A DNA stretch of 64,000 nt from Glaciozyma antarctica PI12. Its lineage: Eukaryota; Basidiomycota; Microbotryomycetes; Kriegeriales; Camptobasidiaceae. Below are positions 33,353 to 42,892 of the stretch, one piece after another. Where the stretch lies: positions 4,890-68,889 of the forward strand of contig KZ627161.1 of assembly GCA_002917775.1 (NCBI GenBank), in the 5' to 3' direction. The first letter of the stretch is position 1. Every line of letters begins with the position of its first letter. Under the pieces are notes generated by a model. It was not told the DNA's origin. It saw only the letters and a list, made by a program, of their open reading frames with translations, and ran no database searches. Both the position numbers and the translations under genes were made by a program.

Positions 33353-34486
33353 ATGGACAGCGCAAACGCCAAACGACCGGCTGGAGACGAAGGGAGCGTT
33401 CCTGGATCGACCTCGAAGCGCTTCAAAGCGTCGGACGCGGACGTCGTGCTGATCTCGAGCGAGTACGTGTATTACCTTTCCTCCGAGCTGCGCAAGAGCG
33501 GAGCTGGGCGCGTAGAAGAGGAGGAGAACGAGCACCTTCAACCGAACACCTCAGCTGACGACCTCCGCTCGTTCGCAGCGGCATCAAGCACCGCGTTCAC
33601 CGCGCCAACCTCCTCTCCGCTTCTAAGTTCTGGCGCGACCTGTTTGAGATCGGCTCGGCGGGGAGGACGTCCCGGAGATTACGATGGGGGAGGACAGCGC
33701 GACGCTCGAATGGCTGCTTCAGTTCATCTACCCCGAGCCCGTGGTGCTGCCTGCTCCAGAATTCCCGAGGGACTGGCCACGGGTTTGTGCGCTGGACAAG
33801 TTTGAGGTGCGTCGGCGGCTGATGAGGAGGGAGCGCGGGACTGATCTGAGTCGGTGTTGTTTGCGCAGCTGTGGCGCGGGATCGGGGCGTACAAGGCTAG
33901 CTTCAGGTACCGGGTGATGAGCTTTTGACCGGGAAGTGCTCGCTGAGCGACGTGGCCAGGCTTCGCGATGGCTCCATCCACCGTCCCGCAATCGCCTACG
34001 CCTTCGCTCGCCACTTCAACCTCGTCGACCTCGTTTACGACGCTGCACAGGCGTGTTACAAGTCACAGCACAGGAATGTTTTTTCGCGTGTCGTGAAGGA
34101 CCTCGAAGAAGCTCGCAAGCACATCGACGTTTCGACTGAATCGACCCTCCTCCTCGTACGTAGTTTGTTCCGCACGCCTTTGTGAGCGGCTTCTCATCTT
34201 TGGCCGACAGCTCGGCTGGATTGGCACCAGCTTAGAGGCGCTGTGGCCCGCGCGACTAGGTTTTGCCAGGGACGTAGCCTTGCTTAACTCAGATTGCGCT
34301 GAGGACGTCCCTTGCCGACTCGACGCCGTACAAAGTGTCCTCTACATGGAACCTTCGAGCGGTGCACTGGAATACGACACAAGCAGCTGCGAAAACTGTA
34401 CAGACAAACTGTACGAGTATCGCGGCGACTTCAGCTCGTATTGCCATCAGCACATCCCCGTGTGTCCTTTCCCGTCGGCCCCCTAG
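33353..34486 (+). CDS. BTB/POZ-family protein (frame break near 33660-33663)
   Basis: Exons 33353-33462, 33579-33806, 33869-33906, 33960-34155, 34211-34486; about 282 residues. Exon 1 is MDSANAKRPAGDEG with a nuclear-type basic patch and ends FKASDADVVLISS. Exon 2 gives GIKHRVHRANLLSASKFWRD, then EDVPEITMGEDSATLEWLLQ and FIYPEPV with EFPRDWPRVCALDKFE: the BTB fold and its following helix. Later exons read HRPAIAYAFARHFNLVDLVY and a Cys-containing end (SCENCTDKLYEYRGDF). A G is missing from a G run at 33660-33663, shifting the frame within the BTB core; summed exons are one base short of a multiple of three. Close in sequence to the decayed gene at 1740, so it serves as the best guide to that gene's original structure. 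Confidence 0.66.
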
Positions 34487-34977
34487 GAGGTTCGTCTTCC
34501 AGCGATTATTGTACGAAATCCAACGGTGCCCGAAGCAGTGGAATTCAATACAACGCTTCAGGATGGATGAGGCTGGCTTTCGTTGGTCGTGCGTCTGCGT
34601 GTTCTGCTCTTCACGGTCCTACCTGCTCCATCGCGTTCGCTCTGCTCCCTTTCGGGCTGCATGAATTGTCTTCGCTCCAGTGTTACTTGCTCCTCAGTCC
34701 GACCTGAACCAACAATCGACGAGACGCTCTTCCTCCCGTGCATTGTGCATTCTGCGTCTCGCTCTCCAGAATTTCCTCCTTTCCCGTTCCTACTCCTCTC
34801 AGTTGGGCCTGCACTGCGATGATACGGTTCCCGTTCTCGCTTCACCGTCGCTCTCGCGCGGCGCCAGCACGGAGTCCATATAGCGTGCACGCACCTCGCT
34901 TCCTTCCTTTGCTCTTCGTTCCTCCTCCCGCGCCGTTCTCCAGGCGTTGAATGTCATGAACTTCTCTCATCGTTCCA

Positions 34978-34983
34978 TATAAA
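34978..34983 (+). promoter_or_regulatory. TATA-like box
   Basis: TATAAA in otherwise GC-rich DNA, about 435 bp before the HMG-box start codon. Position fits a promoter only if the leader is long. Confidence 0.3.
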
Positions 34984-35163
34984 CAGCAACGTACCCAGTA
35001 CGAGCTAGGTCGAGGAGAGTTCTTGAGCAAAAGAGGTTCGCTGTGCACTCTCGCTCTGACCCTCTCCGCTCTCCGACCCTCCCCCGTCGAGGCACTTCCT
35101 TTGTCCCGACCTCGAGGATCGATCTGCTCTCTGCCCTCCACCATACCGACTCGCCTTCAGCCA

Positions 35164-35206
35164 CCAGCAAGCAGCAGCAACCACGGCGTCCAGCAAGCAG
35201 CAGCAA
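35164..35206 (+). repeat. 17-bp direct repeat, CAGCAAG-type
   Basis: CCAGCAAGCAGCAGCAA occurs at 35164-35180 and again at 35190-35206, in the presumed 5' leader of the HMG-box gene. Confidence 0.8.
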
Positions 35207-35417
35207 GAGCGTCCTCTCTAGCAGACGAGGTCCAGGCGGTCCAGTCACCTTTCCCCTCCCTTTCTTCCCCAGATCCCTTTCTTCTCCGTCACCGCCCCAC
35301 CACAGTCTCGATCTCCACCTCGTTCGTGCGCCTAGCCCTTGACAATCGAACGCAAGTTTACCTCTCGTCGCCCCGCGTCCAGCAGCGCGCACACGAACTG
35401 ACTCGGTCTCTCCGCAG

Positions 35418-37938
35418 ATGCCACCCGCCAAGGACAGCAACTTGGATGTACCACCGCCTACAGATGGTCCCAACACCCGCGCAAGAGCAGCACGAGGCCT
35501 CACGCCGTTCTCTGGATCGACGGCGCCGCTGCGCGACGAGGAGCCGCATCGCGGGTACCCGACGCCCTCGGACTCGTCGAAGGGGGAGGAGGGAGATGGG
35601 AATTCTGGAATGAGTGCGGAGGGGTGGGAAGAGTGGAATGAGGTGACGATGGGAGGGACGGTCGAGCGGTGGGAACAGGAGGTCGTCGTGCGCGCTTCTT
35701 TTTTTTCCGGGATGGAGGGAGGGAGCTGATGGTGAGGGTCTTGCAGCACACGTACGAGGAGTTGCCGTATTCCTACCATGCTCCTTCGACAACGACGACC
35801 ACGATCCACGAAACTTACTACGCCATCGACCCCTCGCTCGACTTTCCTTCGCACTCGGATGGCCGCTACCCCCTCGTCTACGCTCCTTCCCACGTCCCAC
35901 CTCCCATCAAGTACGACCAGGGAGATTGTAGAATTGTTTCGACAGCGAGCATGATCGACCACGGCTCGCCACCTTCGTCTCCCCTCCTTCCGGCCTCCGC
36001 AAGCCTCGAAATGTCGCGCGAGGAATGGCTTCGACTTGGAGGATTCGCCGAACCGGATCCACCTCCGACACCTCAAGCAGTAGCTTACTACTCTCACGAG
36101 CCGTTCGTAAGCGGCGACGTCGGCGCCGCAATACGGCCGACCTCACATTCCTTCCCCTCGCTAGGCGAAGCCCTCGCACCCATCTCCTCCTCGCCGTACG
36201 ACCTCCCCTCGACAACCCCTTATCCACTCCCATCCGTTTTCGAGCAACCATCTCACTCCGCCGACATTTTCGTCAACTCCCCGCCTCCTTCGACTACCCA
36301 CTCGGGACTTCCCTCCACTCGCGCCCCTCGCTCGCCTCGAAAGAAACCCACACCCTACAAGCCCTACCCTACTCCCTCCCCCGCCACGCTCGCTTCTCTC
36401 CCCATCATCCCTCTCCAGCAGGAATCCCGCCTCGGCACGCACGGTCGCAAGTTCTCCGCAGCGCACATCCCTCGCCCTCGGAACGCCTTCATCCTCTTCC
36501 GTTCGCACGCCGTTACGAGCGGTCTGATCCCTAAGAACCTCGGGATTACGGACCACAAAAACATTTCCAAGATCGTCGCGGGGATTTGGAAGAACCTGAG
36601 CATCGAGGAGCGCGCGGCGTGGGATCTCGCGGCCGAGGAGGAGAAGAGGGTGCATCGCGTGCGGTGGCCCGATTATCAGTACAAGCCCAAGACGAAGGGG
36701 GCGGATGGGAGGAGCAAAGCGGCGCCGAAGAAGAGGAGGAAAGCGGCGGTGGAGGAGGCTGAGGCGTTGTTCGTCGACGATGGGGCGTGGAGAGTGCCGA
36801 AGGGGAAGAACGCGTGGTCGTCGAAGGAGTGCGAGCTCGTCGCGCAGGCCGTGTTAGAGGGACAAGAGATTGGGATTACGGAGTACGTTGCCTGGATCGG
36901 GATCGGGATCGGAAGGAGGGCGAGCAGGGCTTCGCAGGCACGTCGACTTCGGCCGTTCCTCCTCCTCTCTTCCACCTCTCGACCCATTCTTCCCCTCTAT
37001 CTCGACCCTCGACCACGCACTCAACTCCAAGCAAAAAATCCGCCGCCATCGTCACTCCTCGCAAGACTCGATCCTCGGCTCAACAAACCCCCAAGTCGTC
37101 CTCTCCTGCCGACACCCACCGCTCCCCCTCCAGCGACACCTCCTCCTCGACCACCCTCATCGAGCACTCGCGCTTCCCCCGTCGCAACACTACCTCTTCC
37201 CCCGGCGGGATGTGGCGCGAGCGCAGCGCGCAGTCTCCCAACTCCCCGACGACGTCCCCTCACCATTCCTCGATCTCGCCTCACCCTGTCTCCCGATCCC
37301 ACCCTCCCTCCTCCGCCCCACCCATCTTCGATCCCTCGACGCGCATGCAGCGAGACCAGAGCTACGCCATGGCGCAACTCGGCGTCTCGCATTCGCACGA
37401 CCCGTTCGCCCCCTCGCCGAGTCCATTCCTCGCTGGCTTCGACAACTCGCCCCTCTTGGGCGGAGCGTACGACCGCAAGTTCTCGCTCGGGAGGTGGGAG
37501 CTGAGGAAGCCGTCTACGACGGTTAGCAGGCGGGAGATGCGGGCGCAGGAGGAGGAAGAGGCGCCGCGGGAGCAGTATCCGCAGGAAGGAGCTTTCGCAT
37601 CGCTCGATACGAGGAGATTTTTCGACGAGGCGTTCGGGTCGGAGATGGGGAGCGATAGCGCGTGGGGTTACACGCATTCGGAGCCGGTCACATCGACGTC
37701 GAACGCGAGGCAGGAGTTCGTCGCCGAACCGACGTTCGACGCGTTCCATTTCGGAGCCGTCGACCTGTTTGCACCGCCGCCGCCGCCGCTTGCGAGGCCG
37801 GTTGGGAAGAAGGGGAGTGGAGGGAGTTCGGGGAGCGCAGGGAGGAGAGCGGAGGAGGGACTGGATTTCGGGTTGAGGATGGACGAGAGGGGTTCGACGT
37901 ACTCTGGGAGCAGTGGGTACGGCGGAGTGTCGTTTTAG
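35418..37938 (+). CDS. HMG-box transcription factor (MATA-type HMG domain)
   Basis: Exons 35418-35687, 35747-36882, 36938-37938; about 800 residues. A low-complexity N-terminal third leads to the HMG box at roughly residues 330-405: HIPRPRNAFILFRSHAVTSG, DHKNISKIVAGIWKNLSIEE and AAWDLAAEEEKRVHRVRWPD with YQYKP. The PRPRNAFILFR start is typical of sequence-specific MATA/SOX-like boxes that bend DNA. A basic stretch (KAAPKKRRKA) follows as a probable nuclear signal, and the C-terminal half is Ser/Pro-rich. The frame changes at a six-A run (37033-37038); five As would join LNSKQKSAAIVTPRK. Such factors in basidiomycetes include mating and development regulators (for example Prf1/Rop1), but the target here is unknown. 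Nothing else nearby suggests a mating locus. Confidence 0.8.
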
Positions 37939-38280
37939 GAGGGAGCGGTTGAGTTCTTGAGCGCCTCGATGGTCGTCTACTTCTTGTTTTGTTTATCCTT
38001 TTCCCTCCCTCTCGCCACCGTATTAGCATTCACTTCTCTGTAGATATATCCCCAGTCGCTTAGAGCATCTTGATTGAGCAATCGAAGCACTTGTATAGCA
38101 TTTGCGGGAGTGAGAGAGCGGCGAGGGAGAGAGCGAGCCAAAGCAGATCGAGCAGACTTCCTTCCCAGCCCCGAGCAGCTCCCTCCAGTCCCGCTTCATA
38201 TCGCCCGCAAACCTCTGATTCACCAGACTCCCCATCGATCCAAAACGCCAACCTCCGCGCGCACAGCAGTCCCTCGAAGC
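37939..38280. other. Convergent 3' region, 342 bp
   Basis: Between the HMG-box gene (+) and an F-box gene (-). A stretch with TTTGTTTATCC and TAGATATATCC is AT-richer than its surroundings and suits 3' ends. No gene seen. Confidence 0.45.
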
Positions 38281-39694
38281 TCATTGCACTCTCGCACCCT
38301 CGCTCCTCGCCAACTCTGCAAACCTCCCGAAATCCTCCCGAAACGGTGCATCCTTTTGCTCCTCCTTCAGCACATCCCACTCCTCTCCTCTGCGCAACTC
38401 CACCCCTCGCACCCCGGCTGCCAGCTCGGGAGGTAGGTCCATCGGTCCCCCGTGTGCTGCGGAGAGGTAGATCGTTCGAAGGGCGGTCGGAGAGGGGAGG
38501 TAGAGCAGGAAGGGGATCCATAGGGGGGTGGAGGGATCGCAGCGGAGTCGGAGGTGGGTAACGGTGGTGGGGAGGTCGGCGGGGTCTTGTGAGGCGACCC
38601 AGGTTCCTGGGACGTCCAAGATGCGTAAGCTGGTGCATGCTTGGACGCCGGAAAAAGCGGGAGCGTATCCACCGCCAATGACGAGGTGGTGTAGTTCGAG
38701 GGCGAGGAATAGGAATGGATGGACGGGAGGTTGCGGAGTGAGGTGGATGGAGAGGTAGGCGAGGGAGGTGAGTGCTGGAAGAGCGGTGGGGGAGAGGAGA
38801 ACCTGGGCGGGGCCGGCGAGGATGACGCGGGAGAGGGAGAGGGTCGTTAGGGAGGGGAGGCAGAAGGACGTCGCGGTCGAGAGTGTGATGCGGGCTTCGA
38901 AGATATGGAGAGAGGTTAGGTCTGCAGGGGGAGGGGATGAGCTGGACCGTGCTGCAAAGTCATACGACAACGCACTGCGCCCCCACTGGAGTGCTCCCAT
39001 CCCGAGGTCGAGGTACGTGAGCAGCCATAGCTCCTTGACCCGGCTGCACGCCCTCAGCACTCGCTCCAGCTCCACCGCCTTTCCCTGCAAAGAGGAGTAC
39101 GCCTTTCCCATCCGCACGCTCTCCACGTCCTCCGCCTTAGGTGGATCCCTCGAAATAGCATCCAAGAAGGCCAGCGCGCGTGGGATGGTAGGAAGGAGGA
39201 CGTGGCGGTAGAGCTCGCGCTGGGCCAAGTCGGAGAAGGACCGGAGGCGGGCGAGCGCAGGAAGGTAATATGGCGGAGAGGCGTACGAAGGAGCGGCGAA
39301 CTGGGAGAGGATGTAGGCGAGGAGCTCGGGAGGGAGGTCGGGTTGCGTTGAGGAGGGAGCTGGGGGCGATTCGACTGGGACAGGCGACTGCTGCGAGCGC
39401 GCGTTGTTCCACTGTCGGGTTGAGAGCCCAAACAAAGATTGCTTGAGACCCCGAAGGTCTAGCGACCTGGCGGGGGGAGGGAGAGGGAGGAGAGTAAGAG
39501 CAACACCTCCGACGCTCTTGAGCTCAAACTCGTTGGCAAGTCCGAACAGCGGGTTCCCAACGCTAAGGAGCAATTAATCTCCTGAAGCTCTTGAAGGTCC
39601 TGGGCAAGTCTGCTTGATGTTACAGCACAAACGGGCAGCACCTCCTCCCGCACTCTGCTGCCAATCCCTCCTTCGTCCCTTGAGCTCCTCCCAT
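38281..39694 (-). CDS. F-box-like protein with leucine-rich segments
   Basis: Main exon on the minus strand 39562-38281; a small first exon, 39694-39642 (MGGAQGTKEGLAAE), joins it in phase through a 79-nt intron, giving 444 residues. That first exon is inference, because the main frame has no upstream ATG of its own. TQPDLPPELLAYILSQF is the F-box start, followed by LRSFSDLAQRELYRHVLLPT. Irregular Leu-rich segments follow: RVLRACSRVKELWLLTYL, LTSLHIFEARITLSTA, CLPSLTTLSLSRVIL and TSLRILDVPGTW. F-box proteins present substrates to SCF ubiquitin ligases through Skp1. The Leu-rich units suggest the F-box/LRR class common in basidiomycetes; substrate unknown. Confidence 0.68.
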
Positions 39695-39721
39695 CGAATA
39701 CCGTTCCTCCTCTCCGCTGGT

Positions 39722-40486
39722 CTAGTACTCCTCGATTTGGATGGCGAAGAAGTGAGAGTAGGTGAGGACTGTGGAGAGGGACAGAGTCAGCTCGTGCACT
39801 CGTTCTCGAGGAAGCCGCGAAGGCTCCCTCCACTCCAGCTGGTAACCCCTCCGTGGATAGGTTCACCGGGAGCATACCATACTTGCCGGGGGAGTCTCCG
39901 AGCTCCTGCCTCCATCCGAGAGCTCCCTCCCACTACCACAGTCGCCAGCTCCCTCCCGCGCCCTCCCCCCTTCCTCAACTCCGCAGAACAGGCGCGACTC
40001 ACTGGTTCCATACCCTACTGATCGCTCTCATCGCACTCATCCACCCCGCCATCTCCGCAATCACCCCCGAATGCGCCAGCACGAACGGCAACGCGACGCC
40101 GCTGACGAGGAAGATGGCGGTGACAAAGTGGCCGAAATCGACGGGAGCGGACGAGTACTCGGCGCTAAAGTCGTCGGGAGAGACGCAGCGCGAGCAGATG
40201 AAGTTGGGGAGGGGGGCGAGGGCGAAGATGGTGGCTGTGGGGAGGGCGAGGGGAGGAGGGAGTGGGGGTCAGGGAGAGGTCAGCTTGGGCAGGAGCGGAG
40301 TGGACGTGGAGCGTACCTGTTAGTAGAGGCAACCAGTTTGACCAGAGTGCACAGCTCAGGATGATGAGGAGGAAGGAGAGGGCGAGTACGAAGGAGAGGA
40401 GGATGATGGCTGGGGAGGTGGATCAGCTCCGCTCTGCCTGCTCCTACGCTCTGACTGAACTCACTCTTGAGTCCTGCTGCTGCCAT
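39722..40486 (-). CDS. VPS55: Vps55/LEPROT-family endosomal membrane protein
   Basis: Four exons on the minus strand: 40486-40465, 40409-40317, 40234-40019, 39768-39722; 378 nt, 125 residues, matching the family's small size. Sequence blocks: AGLKTIILLSFVLALSFLLI, LSCALWSNWLPLL, IFALAPLPNFIC, DFGHFVTAIFLVSGVALPFV with LAHSGVI, and ILTYSHFFAIQIEEY at the end. Four hydrophobic spans are visible. Vps55 acts with Vps68 in late endosome to vacuole sorting. Exon 1 is only 22 nt, and the last donor is an uncommon GTAGGG. All junctions hold phase. Confidence 0.9.
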
Positions 40487-41410
40487 CCTGACTGAGCGAT
40501 ATCGAGGTGCGCGGGGGAGTGTGCGGGAGGAGGGAGAGCTGCCGTCGTCGTCGTCTCCTATCTTCTCCTTCCTCCCCTCCACCCTTCTACACCGTCGTCA
40601 AGCGCAGGGGAAATGGAACTGCTCCCAGTCTGCCCTTCTAGCGTGTCGGCGCTCTGGAACCGCGCTGAACTTGTTTCTTCGTCTCGCCTCCTCCCTTCTG
40701 CGTACTGTCAGCTCTCAGTTGGCCAGGAGCGGTGCGTCCCTCTCGGACCCGACCGACCTCCGTTTCAAGAAGGCTGTCTTCGCTCTGAACCACACCTGTG
40801 TGGAGCAGGGGTTGCTGCTGGTTGACGGAAGGGCAGGTCTGCACGCGGCTCGACTCGGAGGAAGGAAGCAAGCTCGTTGGCGCGAATGCCGGAGACGAGC
40901 GCTGCTCGATAGGAAAGGGAGCGGAGGAAGTTGCTTCGACTGCGACGAAAACAGAGCAGTTGTCCTTCGCACCCACGTTTCGCCACCTCCATCTCAACCC
41001 GACCGCTAACAATCTCGAGAATCTCCGCACTCGCTGGCTACGCAACCGACCGAGGAGCGGATGGGAATTGGGGAGGCGCTTGAGGCGACGAGGAGGTTCA
41101 AGGTGATGCAGGAGTCGTAGAGGGGATGAGAAACGAATCTTGCGAATAGATTTCCGCAAGTCTGAGAAGCGTCGGCGCGCTTGCTCTGCTCCCCAGTCAG
41201 CTCAAATAGACCCTGCTCATCTTCTCCACCTTGAGCTGAAAATTTCGCGCTCATCCCACGCGCCACGAGAAGTCAAGCGAGAGCAGCTCAACTCGTCGAA
41301 TATCACATCTGTCGATTACAAGCACAGCAAAGCTCCTCCTCCTCAGCCAAATCCCTGAAAGAGGGAATCAGTGAGTCCCGAACCGACGTGAAAAGAACGG
41401 CGACTCACCA
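40487..41410. other. Gene-poor region, 924 bp
   Basis: Between the Vps55 start and the stop of the second F-box gene, both on the minus strand. Open frames run across it on both strands, but none shows a family signature or orderly splice sites. It should contain the Vps55 promoter. Confidence 0.45.
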
Positions 41411-42626
41411 TTACTCGTGGAAGTAGCGGCTCTCGAAAGTGAGCTCAACCTCCCTCCTCGCGCAAGCCGCCTCAATCTCCTCCTTCATCCCAGCGTACAT
41501 CGACCCCGTATAAACGCTCCGAAAAACGATCCTCTTGATCTCCCCGAGCGCGCACGTCTCCAGGAGCTTGACAGCCTTGCGAGTCGCCTCCTCGGTGACG
41601 ACCTCGCTCTTGGAAGCTGGTAGAGCTGGATCGTCGTAAGGGACGAGGGAGGAATGGGAGAGGACGGTGTTACTGAGCGCCGTGAAGGGGATTCCGAGGA
41701 GGCGGAGGGAGGGCGCGGCGTCGAGGATGGTGGCGAGAGCTGAGGGAGTGAGGGATTCGATGCCGAGGGAGAGTTCGTGCGTGTGCTGGACTTTGGTGGC
41801 GAGGGTGGATCGAAGGAAGGTGATGGTGATGCGAGGATGTGGGGGAGGAGGAAGCTGTGGCCCGCCGAAAAGGCGGGCGAGCCCAGAGAGGAGGGAGCTG
41901 AGTGGCTTGACGGGGATTTCGTTGTGGCGGAGGGTGGTGAGAGAGTTCCCGCTGCTCGAAAGGAGCCACCCGAGCTCGTTGTCAGTGAAGAGGGCTCCAA
42001 AGAGGTCGACCGAAGTGAGTTGAGCCTTGCAGGTCGTCGTCGTCGTCCAGTTGGCGTCTTGAAAGCCATCCCCTTGAGCTTGAGCACCGAAAAGTCCTTC
42101 CAGCATTCCATCAGGCTCGCGAGCACAGCGCCGTTGTACGAATCGATCTCTTCAGCGCTGTCGGTCCAGAGGTAGAGCGGGCGCAGGCGGATCAGGCCCG
42201 CCATCGCTTTCTCAACGCCTTCGTCCTCGCCACCGAGCTTGATCAAGTTGCCGATACTGAGGTGTTTGAGATGCGTAGTCAGGCGCAAGATGGAGACGAA
42301 ATCATTGCTTTGTACTGGTCGAGGAGGGTCGGGAGATGGCGTCGCAGGGTCCAGGTGGAGCTCGAGGGATTCGACGAGAGGCCGAAGGTGGGAGTGTCGC
42401 CTAATCGACTCCTCAAAGCGGTAGACGTGCTTGTACCATCCGAAGCTCTGGTGTAGATAGAGTTTCTTCTGAGCGAGCGGCGTCCAGCTCTTCGTAGCGA
42501 GGCAGCAGGAAGCCAGGTCGGCGCTGGCGAGCTCGGAGAAGATGAGGGGGAGAATTTCGGCGACGAGGGCTGGCACTGCACGTCGATGGTCAGCAGCGGT
42601 GCGCCGGGGTCCGGAGGTGCCGTACT
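41411..42626 (-). CDS. F-box-like protein whose start codon is split by an intron
   Basis: The minus-strand coding block 42575-41411 begins TGCCAGCC directly after a CTGACCATCGACGTGCAG acceptor. The preceding exon, ending at 42626, finishes in CAA before a GTACGG donor. Joining them makes A+TG, so translation would start MPALVAEILPLIFSELASAD, a good F-box start followed by ASCCLATKSWTPLAQKKLYL. Leu-rich segments come next: HLRPLVESLELHL, LRLTTHLKHLSIGNL, LFTDNELGWLLSSSGNSLTT and SLTPSALATILDAAPSLRLL. Near 42070-42073 (a CCCC run) the frame changes. Either a base is wrong, or a 61-nt intron with weak branch signal removes VLKLKGMAF. Probable SCF adaptor; substrate unknown. Confidence 0.6.
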
Positions 42627-42892
42627 TGAGCTAAGCGAGCAGCTGAGTGTGGATTGAGGAGACCGGAAGGAGGCAGGAGAGCTTCACTGGCGAACACCTC
42701 TGCATACATTCGTTCCTCGATTGCCCTCCTCCGCTCGTCATCAAGCCCTCCGCTCCCACCTCGACGCCGTCTGGACTCCGACACGACCAGCAAACACTCG
42801 CCCTCGAGCCCCCGATCGCCAACGCTTGCCGGCGCGCACTCGAAAAGGACCGCCCCCCACCGTCTTCGCCTCCCTTCGGCGTTCTCTCCCAA
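42627..42892. promoter_or_regulatory. Divergent region between F-box gene and Pil1-like gene
   Basis: About 266 bp that must hold the untranslated first exon of the F-box gene and the promoter of the Pil1-like gene. Open frames are present but unsupported. Confidence 0.35.

Larger units (their letters stand above)
34487..35417. promoter_or_regulatory. Upstream region of the HMG-box gene, 931 bp
   Basis: Contains a TATAAA at 34978-34983 and a long pyrimidine- and CAG-rich stretch. The nearest gene start is 35418, so a leader of about 400 nt is possible. No coding frame supported. Confidence 0.4.
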
